Shown here piece after piece: positions 1-8,900 of a stretch of 64,000 bases of DNA (position 1 is the first letter of the stretch; the number at the start of each line of letters is the position of its first letter). The notes under the pieces were generated by a model. It did no database searches, was not told where the DNA came from, and saw only the letters and a list, made by a program, of their open reading frames with translations. The DNA is taken from assembly GCA_964607765.1 (NCBI GenBank), contig CAZSNT010000010.1, positions 36,686 through 100,685 of the forward strand, given 5' to 3'. The translations under genes were made by a program, and so were the position numbers. Origin of the DNA: CAZSNT01 sp964607765. GTDB taxonomy: Bacteria; Verrucomicrobiota; Lentisphaeria; Oligosphaerales; JABHEG01.

Positions 1-2182
1 ACTGATTCGGCTGCCTGGCCGTGCCGGGAGCGTAGGTCTTGACGGTCACAGCGCTGTTGGCCGGGCAGATGCCGTCGACGGTCTCTTCCCACTCAACGTT
101 GCCGAAGATGTCCATGCAGCGGATCGTCACCGGGCCGGCGGCATCCGCCAACGTGTCGTTGAGCAGGTGCAGTGTGAACTCGTCGTGGACGCGTTTGATG
201 GTGACGGCCAGGGGTGCGAAGAGCTTCTTCTCCATCCAGTAGGCGGGTTTGAGCGCGCCGTAGAAATCGACGTTCGCCCAGTTCGAGCACGGCCAGCACT
301 CGTTGTACATCCAGAGCATGGCCCCGCTGTTGCCCCACTTGGTGGAGCGGTAGAACCCAAGCTCTTCGCGTACCATTTCCGCGTGCGCCATCATGGCGTT
401 GCCGGTGAAGCTCTCGGCACTGTCGCACGGGCCGATGATCTCCTCGGCAGCAGTGAGCTGCGAGATGACGAAGCGCGGATGGACTTTCGGATTTGCCGGA
501 TGCCGCATGACGTGGAAGTCGACGACCTCGTTCGGCGGCCAGATATCGCTCTTGTCGAGGAACTGCAGCTGCGACGGCAGCGGCGACGGGCCCTGCAGAC
601 AGATCTCGCCGTTGAACACGGTGCGCACCAGCTTCAGCCGATCCCGGTACGTGCCGTACCCGTCCGAGCCCGTCCGCGGCCACATGGACCAGTGCGTCTC
701 GCCGGAAGTCTGGATCTGGCCGAAGTCGGACTTGCCGTGCGATGAGCCGGGGATGTAGGGGGTGAACGGCGAGAGATCGCCGACCACGCCGCGGTAGTAG
801 TAGCGGGTCAGGCGCCGCCCCGGACGGTCCGGCGTGTAGCGGTGCGAGCTGGAGCTCTCGTTGCCGCCGCACCAGCAGGCAACCGCCGGGTGATTGCGCA
901 GCCGTTTGACCTGGTACTCCGCCTCCTCGATGATGTTGCGCAGGAAGAACTCGTCATCGTCCGGCGGCTCGGCGCAGGCGTTGGTGAAGTCTTGCCAGAC
1001 CATGACGCCGCGTCTGTCGCACTCCTCGTAGAACGCGTCCTTCTCGTAGATGCCGCCACCCCAGATACGCAGCATGTTGTAGTTGGCCTCCTGCGCGCGG
1101 CGGACCAGGTACTCGTAGGTGGTGTCCTCGATCACGCCGGGGAAGCAGTGGGCGGGCACCCAATTCGCGCCCTTGATGAAGACGCGCTCGCCGTTCACCA
1201 GGAAGGTGAAGCTGATGCGGTCCGCCTCTATCTTCTTCTCCTCGATCGCGACCGAGCGGAAGCCGAAGGTCTTGGTCACGACATCCTGTTCGAGCCCCTC
1301 CTCGTCACGCAATGTGACGCGACACTGGTACAGCGGCTGCTCGCCCATGCCGTTCGGCCACCACCACTCCGGGTCGTCCACCTGCAGACAGATGAAGTTG
1401 TGCACGCCGGTGATGGTGATCTGGTCGCTGGCCACCGCCTCGCCGTTGCGGGAGATCTCGGCATGCAGTGTCCCAGTCGGGTAATAAGGCCGAACGTTGC
1501 TCAGTGGCACGCCTTTGGGTGCCTTGTCCCGGGGAAGCAGCGGCAGTTCAATGCGCACGCAGCAGTCACCGTCGAGCTGTGCCTCGACGAACACGTTCTC
1601 GATCTTCACCCCATCGGTTTCCTCGAGGAACACGTCCTGCCAGATCCCGAGCGCCAGCGCGTCAGGCGCCCAGTCCCAGCCGAATTGGCACTGCGCATGA
1701 CGCACCAGCGATCGGCCCGGCGTGAACAGGCTCCAGTACTGTGGGTACTGCTCGTGCAGGTCTTCGACCATCTTGCGCGTCGGCGCAAACTCGACCTCGA
1801 GTCGGTTCGACCCGAGCTTGACCGAGCCGGTCACGTCGAACCGGAACGCCTTGAAGGCGTTGTCGCTCCTGCCGACCTCCGCGCCATTCACGTAGACGGT
1901 GGCGAACAGGTCCAGCCCGAGGAAGACCAGCTCGAGCTTGTTCTCCGGCAGGGCTGCCAGCGTGAAATCGCGCGCATACCACCAGGTCTTGCCTTCGACC
2001 CACTTGGCCTGTTTCAGGTTCTCGCGATAGAACAGATCCGTCGGCAGTTGCCCGGCTTTGCTCAGCGCAACCGTGACATCACCCGGTACGTCAGCGTCGT
2101 GCCATGTCCCTGCCGGCCGCTCCCCTGCCCCGTCGCTGCACGCGAGTTTCCACACGCCGTTCAGATCTGTCTGCTGTTTCAT
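1..2182 (-). CDS. Beta-mannosidase-like glycoside hydrolase family 2 protein, 3' end missing at the left edge
   Basis: Reading the minus strand from an ATG at 2182 gives 727 open codons that run off the left edge, so the C-terminus is outside the window. The start follows a strong GGAGGA. The N-terminus (MKQQTDLNGVWKLACSD) and the following segment with FLGLDLFATVYVNG match the jelly-roll sugar-binding domain of GH2 beta-mannosidases. An immunoglobulin-like domain and then a TIM barrel (MLRIWGGGIYE) follow. The proposed acid/base is Glu442 in CWCGGNES and the proposed nucleophile is Glu526 in FNGEICLQG, an 84-residue spacing that fits the family. There is no signal peptide, so it probably acts in the cytoplasm, releasing mannose from the non-reducing end of beta-mannosides. 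Family membership is secure; the exact substrate is inferred. Confidence 0.9.
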   Translation of the reverse strand, partial: MKQQTDLNGVWKLACSDGAGERPAGTWHDADVPGDVTVALSKAGQLPTDLFYRENLKQAKWVEGKTWWYARDFTLAALPENKLELVFLGLDLFATVYVNGAEVGRSDNAFKAFRFDVTGSVKLGSNRLEVEFAPTRKMVEDLHEQYPQYWSLFTPGRSLVRHAQCQFGWDWAPDALALGIWQDVFLEETDGVKIENVFVEAQLDGDCCVRIELPLLPRDKAPKGVPLSNVRPYYPTGTLHAEISRNGEAVASDQITITGVHNFICLQVDDPEWWWPNGMGEQPLYQCRVTLRDEEGLEQDVVTKTFGFRSVAIEEKKIEADRISFTFLVNGERVFIKGANWVPAHCFPGVIEDTTYEYLVRRAQEANYNMLRIWGGGIYEKDAFYEECDRRGVMVWQDFTNACAEPPDDDEFFLRNIIEEAEYQVKRLRNHPAVACWCGGNESSSSHRYTPDRPGRRLTRYYYRGVVGDLSPFTPYIPGSSHGKSDFGQIQTSGETHWSMWPRTGSDGYGTYRDRLKLVRTVFNGEICLQGPSPLPSQLQFLDKSDIWPPNEVVDFHVMRHPANPKVHPRFVISQLTAAEEIIGPCDSAESFTGNAMMAHAEMVREELGFYRSTKWGNSGAMLWMYNECWPCSNWANVDFYGALKPAYWMEKKLFAPLAVTIKRVHDEFTLHLLNDTLADAAGPVTIRCMDIFGNVEWEETVDGICPANSAVTVKTYAPGTARQPNQ

Positions 2183-2263
2183 GATTCCTCCGCAAGGTCC
2201 TGGCGCATTCTTGGTGAGCCGCGGGATTGGGCCCGGTGTCGATCGTGAACCACAGAGCGGTTG

Positions 2264-2971
2264 TCACTCGGTTCCGCCCGTGAGCATGGGCACGAGTTCG
2301 GCGAGGGACCGGATCTCCACGTCGGGCTCGATGCCGGTGTCGTTTGTCGTTCCGTCGCGGTTCAGCCACACGGACGCAACGCCTGCGTTCTGTGCGCCCA
2401 GCACGTCGCTGCCAAGCTCATCGCCGACATGCAGCAGTTGCCCAGGTCGGCAATCCGCCTGTGAAAGCGCGATCTCGAACAGGCCCCTGTCCGGCTTCGC
2501 CACGCCGTGGTCTTCCGCAAACACAACGAACTGGAGCCAGCCGTCGATGTTGCAGAGAGCAGGCAGAGTGTTGCCGTTGGAGAGCAATCCAAGTGCAAAC
2601 GTCGGCGACAGCGCCTCGAACACAGGCATCACGTCCGGAAAGAGCTCGACGGATGCGAATCGGCATGTGCGGTACAGGGAGTTGATCCGGGCAGCCAGCG
2701 CCTCATCGTCCACGCCGACTGACGCGAGCGTGCGCCGGAACGCTTCGGCGCGTAAATCCACCAGCCGCGCGCCACTCGCCTTCAGATCCGCTGCAGTGGC
2801 ATCGCGGATACGGATCATGTCCTCGACAGTCAATGCGTCGACGTGCGGGCCGGTCACGTGCCGACGGATTTCAGTCAGGGCGCAGGTGAGCGCGTGCCGC
2901 ATCGCCTTCTCGAAGTCCCAGAGCGTCTGGTCGCCGTCGAAGGAGATCGCTTTGATGCTGCTGACGTCCAT
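2264..2971 (-). CDS. HAD-superfamily phosphatase
   Basis: This 235-residue protein carries the haloacid dehalogenase motifs. Motif I is SFDGDQTLW, with nucleophile Asp12 and acid/base Asp14. Motif II is LLSNGN. Motifs III/IV are a lysine before HVGDELGSDVLGAQNAG. The helical region after motif I suggests a type C1 cap, as in phosphoglycolate phosphatase-like and YjjG-like enzymes, so a small phosphorylated metabolite is the probable substrate. The open frame extends upstream to 3127 but would then read through the 54-bp tandem repeat; I chose the ATG at 2971 because motif I then sits at the usual distance from the N-terminus. The ribosome-binding site is weak. It lies downstream of the aminotransferase on the same strand, 109 bases away, and may be co-transcribed with it. 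Confidence 0.85.
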   Translation of the reverse strand: MDVSSIKAISFDGDQTLWDFEKAMRHALTCALTEIRRHVTGPHVDALTVEDMIRIRDATAADLKASGARLVDLRAEAFRRTLASVGVDDEALAARINSLYRTCRFASVELFPDVMPVFEALSPTFALGLLSNGNTLPALCNIDGWLQFVVFAEDHGVAKPDRGLFEIALSQADCRPGQLLHVGDELGSDVLGAQNAGVASVWLNRDGTTNDTGIEPDVEIRSLAELVPMLTGGTE

Positions 2972-2985
2972 TGGAACCACCAAAC

Positions 2986-3080
2986 GGCGCGTATCGGGCC
3001 GGTCAGGGACGACCGGATCTCCAGCGCGTTGGACCAGATGGCGCGTATCGGGCCGGTCAGGGACTATCGGATCTCCAGCG
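2986..3080. repeat. 54-bp direct tandem repeat, 1.8 copies, between the aminotransferase and HAD genes
   Basis: Copy one is 2986-3039. Copy two begins at 3040 and is cut after about 41 bases by the aminotransferase stop codon at 3081-3083. Copy one contains the inverted repeat CCGGTC-N6-GACCGG at 2999-3016, a possible small hairpin. In copy two the second arm has changed (TATCGG), so the hairpin is broken. It separates two co-directional minus-strand genes and could be a weak processing or termination site or simply a local duplication. Confidence 0.8.
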
Positions 3081-4277
3081 CTACTGCGCGAGCACCGCGG
3101 CAATGGCCTCGCACAGGCGCTCGACATTCGCCCCTGTCATCCCGGCCACGTTGATGCGTCCGGACCCCACAATGTAGATGGAGTGCTCGTTCCGCAGCGC
3201 GTCAACCTGTGCGGGGTTCAGCCCGGAGTAAGAGAACATGCCGTGCTGGCGCGTGATGAACGAGAAGTCCTGGCTCACGCCCTTCCGCGCGAGTGTCGCC
3301 ACAAACTGCTGGCGCATGGTGTTGATCCGGTCCCGCATGGCAGCGACCTCGTCAATCCAGAGCGCACGCAACTCCGCGTCGTCGAGAATCCGTTTGACCA
3401 CGTTGATCCCGTGGGCGGGCGGATTGGAGTAGTTTGCACGGATGCAGCGCTTGATGTGTCCCAGCGCTTTCTGGGCGGCATCGGCGTTGCCGGCAACGAC
3501 CGTCAAGGCGCCGACGCGCTCGTTGTAGAGCCCGAAATTCTTGGAAAATGAGCTGGCCACGAGCATCTCGACGCCAGTCGCGGCGACTGCCCGGACACCT
3601 GTCGCGTCGGCGTCGATCCCCTCGCCGAACCCCTGGTAAGCGAAGTCGAAGAAAGGCAGGAACCGCCTGTGCGCGACTAACGCGGCGATCTGCTCCCACT
3701 GCTCGTGGGTCGGGTCCATGCCGGTCGGGTTGTGGCAGCAGGCGTGCAGGAGCACGACATCACCGGCGGGCACACGCGCCAGGTTCTCGATCATGTTGCC
3801 GAATGCCAGCGCGCGCCGTTTCTCGTCGTAGTACGGATAGGTGCACACCTCGACCCCGGCCGCGTTGAAGATGTTCTTGTGGTTGGCCCACGTCGGGTCG
3901 CTGACCCACACTTTGGCGCCGGGCAGGTGATTGTGGATGAAGTCAGCAGCGACGCGCAGCGCACCCGTGCCGCCGGGAGTCTGCGCAGTCAAAGCCCGCT
4001 GCGCCGCGATGATCTCGTTCCCGTCCCCGAAGAGCAGCGGCTGCAGGCTCTCGCCCAGCCCCTCCAGGCCGGCGATACCCAGGTAGCTCTTGGTCTGCTG
4101 TTCCGCAAGCTCTATCGTCTCGGCGCGCTTGACCGAATCGAGAACAGGGGTCAGTCCGTTCGCGTCCTTGTAGATCCCGACGCCAAGATTGACTTTCTGG
4201 GGATTGGGGTCGCTCTTGAACGCTTCTGTCAGTCCAAGAATGGGATCTGCGGGAGCCTGGTCGAGCTGATCGAACAT
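3081..4277 (-). CDS. aspC: Aspartate/aromatic aminotransferase (AspC/TyrB type)
   Basis: PLP-dependent class I aminotransferase that interconverts aspartate and 2-oxoglutarate with oxaloacetate and glutamate, possibly also accepting aromatic amino acids. The 398-residue product matches E. coli AspC in length (396). The N-terminus (MFDQLDQAPADPILGLTEAF) is close to that of the AspC/TyrB subgroup. The PLP lysine is Lys246 in SSFSKNFGLYNER. Other landmarks are NPTGMDPT and the C-terminal GRINVAGM. The frame is open further upstream to 4724, but the start at 4277 follows GGAGAGG and gives the family N-terminus. It is divergent from alanine dehydrogenase, so two nitrogen-transfer enzymes share an intergenic region. 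Aspartate versus aromatic preference cannot be judged from sequence alone. Confidence 0.93.
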   Translation of the reverse strand: MFDQLDQAPADPILGLTEAFKSDPNPQKVNLGVGIYKDANGLTPVLDSVKRAETIELAEQQTKSYLGIAGLEGLGESLQPLLFGDGNEIIAAQRALTAQTPGGTGALRVAADFIHNHLPGAKVWVSDPTWANHKNIFNAAGVEVCTYPYYDEKRRALAFGNMIENLARVPAGDVVLLHACCHNPTGMDPTHEQWEQIAALVAHRRFLPFFDFAYQGFGEGIDADATGVRAVAATGVEMLVASSFSKNFGLYNERVGALTVVAGNADAAQKALGHIKRCIRANYSNPPAHGINVVKRILDDAELRALWIDEVAAMRDRINTMRQQFVATLARKGVSQDFSFITRQHGMFSYSGLNPAQVDALRNEHSIYIVGSGRINVAGMTGANVERLCEAIAAVLAQ

Positions 4278-4336
4278 CGTGCCTCTCCGTGAATCGGGAA
4301 CGGTGGTTGGGGTGTGATACGAACACAAACCCGGAC

Positions 4337-4374
4337 AAAGACTATAATCTATAGGGTCGCGCGTGGCATGCCAA
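4337..4374 (-). promoter_or_regulatory. Possible promoter of the aminotransferase gene
   Basis: On the minus strand TTGGCA is followed, after 15 to 17 bases, by an AT-rich run TATAGATTATAGT in an otherwise GC-rich region, about 60 bases before the ATG at 4277. It resembles a sigma70-type -35/-10 pair, but the exact -10 hexamer is ambiguous. Confidence 0.35.
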
Positions 4375-4461
4375 GAGCGGGAACGCCGGATAAGCGGCGA
4401 GCGCGAGTGGGCCAAGCCGCCTCGGCCACACGCAGGAAGGGCAACGCGGGTCGTGTTGCGG

Positions 4462-4577
4462 GACCAATCTCGCTCACCCACGGCACGAGGCCGTGGGGGT
4501 CGTTTTTGCCCCTCCTCTTGACCAATCTCGCTCACCCACGGCACGAGGCCGTGGGGGTCGTTTTTGCCCCTCCTCTT
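4462..4577. repeat. Two tandem copies of a 58-bp hairpin repeat
   Basis: Copies occupy 4462-4519 and 4520-4577 and appear identical by eye. Each contains a perfect stem CCCACGGC / GCCGTGGG with loop ACGAG (4477-4497 and 4535-4555), followed closely by a run of five T, which makes each copy terminator-like on the plus strand. The end of each copy leads into TTGAC, and the last one supplies the -35 box of the alanine dehydrogenase promoter. A diverged third copy of the first 30 or so bases is found near 63935-63975, so this is a dispersed element and not only a local duplication. It may insulate the divergent aspC and ald genes. Confidence 0.85.
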
Positions 4578-4604
4578 GACGCCATTCCGCTCCAGGGGGA
4601 TAAT
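4576..4604 (+). promoter_or_regulatory. Sigma70-type promoter for alanine dehydrogenase
   Basis: TTGACG at 4576-4581 and GATAAT at 4599-4604 are separated by exactly 17 bases and stand about 70 bases before the ATG at 4672. This is the cleanest sigma70-like promoter I see in the window. Its -35 box starts at the end of the second 58-bp repeat. Confidence 0.6.
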
Positions 4605-4671
4605 GTAAGCCCGTCGCTGACCCACCGTGCACTTGCCAGAACGAGCGGCATTGATACAGGGAGAGAGTCGG

Positions 4672-5760
4672 ATGATCATCGGTGTACCGACGGAAATCAA
4701 GGCGGACGAATACCGTGTGGCCATGGTGCCGAACGGGGTCGAAGAACTCGTGGGTGCGGGGCATCGTGTGCTGATTCAGCAGGGCGCGGGCTCCGGCAGC
4801 GGGATCTGCGACAGCGAGTACGCCGAACACGACGCGGAACTGGTGGCAGGTGCGGAAGCGGTCTGGCGCGACGCCGAGTTGATCGTGAAGGTGAAAGAAC
4901 CGCAGCCCGAGGAGATCGCACACATCAGGCCGGGCCAGGTCGTTTTCACGTACTTCCACCTGGCGGCCTCACGGGATCTGACCGAGAGTCTTGTGACAAC
5001 GCAGGCATCGTGCGTGGCCTACGAAACGATCCGTGATACGGAGGGGCGTCTGCCGCTGCTGCAGCCAATGAGCGAGGTGGCGGGCAAGCTGGCCGTTCAG
5101 GAAGTGGCGAAGTATCTGGAGAAGCCCATGTCGGGGCGCGGCATGCTGCTGGGCGGCGTACCGGGCGTCGCGCCTGGCCACGTCCTCATCCTGGGCGGCG
5201 GCACGGTCGGAGCGATGGCAGCCCGGGTGGCGGCGGGGCTTGGCGCGAACGTGGCCCTGCTCGACATTGATCTGTACCGGCTGCGACACCTTGCCGATGT
5301 CATGCCCAGCAACGTCACACTGCTGCACAGTAACCTGCACACGATCCGGGACCAACTCAGCCTGGCCGATGCGGTGATCGGCGCTGTGCTCATACCCGGC
5401 GCGAAGGCGCCGCGGCTGGTGTGGCACGATGATCTGAAGCGTATGAAGGAAGGTGCTGTGATCGTGGACGTGTGCGTGGACCAGGGCGGCTGTGTCGAGA
5501 CAATCCGGCCCACCACACATCACGAGCCGACGTATGTGGTGGACGGGATCGTGCACTACGGCGTGACCAACATGCCGGGCGCGGTCGGGCGCACCAGCAC
5601 GTTCGCCCTCACCAATGCCACGCTGCCCTATGTCCGCAATCTCGCCTGCCTGGGGCTCGACGAAGCGCTGGCGCGTGATCCCGGCTTCGCGATGGGGCTG
5701 AATGTCCATGCCGGCAGGATCACCTGCGACGCGGTTGCGGAGGCACTTGCGGGCACGTGA
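4672..5760 (+). CDS. ald: Alanine dehydrogenase
   Basis: NAD-dependent oxidative deamination of L-alanine to pyruvate and ammonium, or the reverse. The 362-residue product is close to the usual length (about 370). It starts MIIGVPTEIKADEYRVA, has the substrate lysine region LIVKVKEPQPEE, the histidine in FTYFHLAAS, the NAD Rossmann motif GGGTVGAMAARVAAG with the acidic LLDID end, and the catalytic-aspartate segment DVCVDQGGCVET. The ATG at 4672 follows GGGAGAGA; an upstream in-frame start exists but lacks support. It stands alone behind its own promoter. With the neighbouring aminotransferase it would tie alanine and aspartate to ammonium metabolism. Confidence 0.95.
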   Translation: MIIGVPTEIKADEYRVAMVPNGVEELVGAGHRVLIQQGAGSGSGICDSEYAEHDAELVAGAEAVWRDAELIVKVKEPQPEEIAHIRPGQVVFTYFHLAASRDLTESLVTTQASCVAYETIRDTEGRLPLLQPMSEVAGKLAVQEVAKYLEKPMSGRGMLLGGVPGVAPGHVLILGGGTVGAMAARVAAGLGANVALLDIDLYRLRHLADVMPSNVTLLHSNLHTIRDQLSLADAVIGAVLIPGAKAPRLVWHDDLKRMKEGAVIVDVCVDQGGCVETIRPTTHHEPTYVVDGIVHYGVTNMPGAVGRTSTFALTNATLPYVRNLACLGLDEALARDPGFAMGLNVHAGRITCDAVAEALAGT

Positions 5761-5844
5761 CCTCGGATGAAGGGCTTGGAACAGCGATCCGTCAGATCGG
5801 CTGAGTTCCGAAGAGCAAACTCGACAGCAATCGGGTGCAATCGA

Positions 5845-5879
5845 CAGCTGCCGCCCGCAATCGACGCGGGCTCCAGCTG
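5845..5879. promoter_or_regulatory. Leader hairpin upstream of the first propeller protein
   Basis: The stem CAGCTG / CAGCTG flanks an inner stem GCCCGC / GCGGGC with a 7-base loop; a 2x2 internal loop separates them. The heptamer GCAATCG occurs three times nearby (5827, 5837 and 5857). The hairpin ends 88 bases before the ATG at 5968. Function unknown; it could be a transcript stabiliser, an end signal for the ald transcript or a relic of the repeat family described in the findings. Confidence 0.45.
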
Positions 5880-5967
5880 AGAGCACCGGACTCTCACACC
5901 CGGAGAACCACGTCATGCAGCTCCGCGCCGAACGATCGGAGCCGCACTGAACAGAAGGACAGAACGC

Positions 5968-8900
5968 ATGATCACACCACGGACACGCACGCACGTCGCC
6001 CTTTGGCTGACTGCACTTCTCAGCATCTGCACAACAGCGCTGCACGCCGCGCCGCCCGGCCCCAAGGAGATCGCTGGGAAGGTCCTGGCGACAGCCGGAA
6101 TCCCGGGCGGTGTGGTGTCGCATGTGGGCTGCGGCGACGGCGCCCTCACCGCAGCACTGCGTGTCAGCGACCGATTCCGCGTTCAGGGGCTGGACACGGA
6201 TGTGGGGAACGTGAAGAGAGCCCGGGCGCACATCCGTGGGCTGGGGTTGTATGGGAAGGTATCGGTGGCGCGGTTCGGCGGGAAGAGACTGCCTTACACG
6301 GATAACCTGGTCAATCTCATTGTCTGCGCTGCGGAGTCTGCCCCGCCTCAGCAGGAGATGATGCGTGTGCTGGCGCCGGGCGGCTGCATCGTTTTCGTGT
6401 CGTTCGACGGCGACCAGCTCAAGACCGAGCGGCTCGCCAAACCGTGGCCTGCGGCGATTGACGAGTGGACGCACTTCCTGCACAGTCCGGACAACAACGC
6501 GGTGTGCAGGGACAGTGTGGTGGGTATCCCGCGCTCGTTCCAGTGGGTCTGCGGCCCACGTTGGGGCCGTAGTCACGAAGAGTTCGCCAGTATGAGCGCG
6601 GCGGTCACTGCCCGCGGGCGTATTTACTACATCGTGGACGAGGCCCCGCTGACCTTCATCCGCTTCGCAAGCGACTGGAAGCTGGTTGCGCGGGACGCGT
6701 TTAACGGGACCCTGTTGTGGAAGCGCGGCATATCGTCGTGGAACGACCACCTTCGCCATTTCCGGTCCGGCCCTGCGCACCTGCCGCGGCGGCTGGTAGC
6801 GGTTGGCAACACGGTCTACGTCACGCTGGGCTTCACAGAGCCGGTTACGGCGCTCGACGGCATCACGGGCAAGACACTGCGCACATACAAAGGCACGGAA
6901 CGGACTGAGGAGATCGTGGTCAACGACGGCGTGCTGTACGTGGTCGTCGGCACGTCCGAAGCAGAGCGACGTGGAGGCGGATTGCACCAGCGCGACGAAC
7001 CTGAGCCTACCGGCATGCGCCAGATCATGGCGTTCCAGGCCGAGTCCGGCAGCCGGCTGTGGCGCAACGATGTCAGCAAAACAAACATCCTGCCCCTCAC
7101 CATGGCTCTGCAGGGGAACAGGTTGTACTACCAGAGCCTGAGCCACATTGTCTGCCTGGGTTCGCGGACCGGCAAGCAGCTCTGGGCCACACCGCGTCAG
7201 ACGCCGGCGCGGCGCATGGGCTTCTCGGCGCCGACACTGGTGGCTACTGACAGCGTCGTGCTGTGTGCCGACAGGGACGCGGGGAAGAAGGAGGAGGACG
7301 CGCCCTCGACAGGGATGCTCGTGTGGGGCGTGCATGGATGGAACGAGAAGGGCTTTGCACGCAAAGGCGCGTGCACACTCCGTGCCTACAACGCGGCTGA
7401 CGGTGCGGAACTGTGGTCTGTTTCATGCCGGGAAGGGTACAACTCACCGGTCGACGTGTTTGTGGTGGGCAGCGTGGTGTGGGTCGGCCCGGACTTTCGC
7501 GGGTTCGACCTGAAGACGGGTGAGGCCGTGGCCAAGGTCAACACCAAGGCGCCGCGCGTCGGCATGAGCCATGCCCGTTGCTACCGCAACAAGGCCTCGG
7601 AACAGTTCATTTTTACCTGCAAGTCCGGGATCGAGGTGCTTGGACTGGCGGAGAGGAAGTGGCTCAGCAACAACAGCTGGGTGCGGGGCACGTGCCAGTA
7701 CGGCATTGTGCCGGCCAACGGCCTGATCTACGCGCCGCCGGATGCCTGTGCCTGTTTCCTGACCGTGAAGGCGCCCGGCTTCTTTGCTGTTGCGCCGCAG
7801 CGCGGCGCGGACGGACGCATGCCGTTCCCTGCAGAGCCTGTGCTCGAGAAAGGCGTGAGCTACGGTCAAGCCGCGGCCACCGCAGTGGCGAGTGCAACGG
7901 ACTGGCCGACGTATCGCCATGGCCCGGCGCGCAGCGGCTTCGCGTCCTGTCCGCTTCCGGAATTCCCGAGGCAACGCTGGTCGACAGCGCTCGGGGGCAC
8001 GCTCACACAGGCCGCAATCGCGGGCGGCAAGGTATTCGTTGCCGGCGTGGACACGCACACGGTGCATGCGCTCTCAGCCGATGACGGCACCGTGCTCTGG
8101 CATCACACGGCAGGGGGTCGGATCGACAGCACGCCGAGCGTCCACAACGACACGCTCCTGTTCGGCTCGACCGACGGTTGGGTCACCTGCCTGAGTGTGG
8201 CCGACGGCGCCGTGCGCTGGCGTTTCCGGGCCGCGCCCGAACAGCGCCTGGTCAGCGTCTATGGGCAGTTGGAGTCCGCCTGGCCGGTGCACGGAGCGGT
8301 GCTGGTGCAAAACGACACGGCATACGTCACGGCGGGCAGGTCTACGTACCTGGACGGCGGGCTGGTGCTGTACCGACTGGATCCTGCGACCGGCAAACAG
8401 CTTTCCCGGACCATGCTCTACCACCTGAATCCGGAAACTGGCGAGCAGCTGGTCCCGGAGGCCAAGTTCAACATGGAAGGGACCACGTCCGACGTGTTGT
8501 CAGGCAACGGCGACCAGGTGTTCCTGAAGTACTTCACGTTTGACCGGAACGGGAAGCGTACCGAGACAAAGGAGCCGCGCTTGTTCGGGATCACCGGCTT
8601 CCTGGGCGAGGACTGGTTTGTCCGCTCCTACTGGATCATCGGCACGCAGATCGGGGCGGGCTGGGGCGGCTGGGCCAACGCGGCGAACACGTACGCATCC
8701 GGCCGCCTGCTGTGCTTCAACCAGGACATGGTCTACGGCTATGGGCGCCAGAAAGTAGCCGGCGGCCCGACCGGGCATCGCGCCGACGCCTACCACCTGT
8801 TCGGCATGCCGCGCAAAGCCGCCGCAGCGACAAAGGACAAGCGCGGCAAGAAACGTCCGTCAAGACCGATCCCGACCTGGTCGGATCGCAGTTCGCTCCT

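Noticed and set aside
842..2248. 468-codon plus-strand open frame at the left edge
   Set aside because: Lies antisense to the GH2 gene, whose minus-strand frame is continuously open with clear catalytic motifs.
4969..7335. Long open frame on the minus strand (788 codons) opposite ald and the first propeller gene
   Set aside because: It has no recognisable domains, crosses an intergenic region and is rich in Arg, Ala and His as expected of an antisense frame in GC-rich DNA; both plus-strand genes show clear family motifs.
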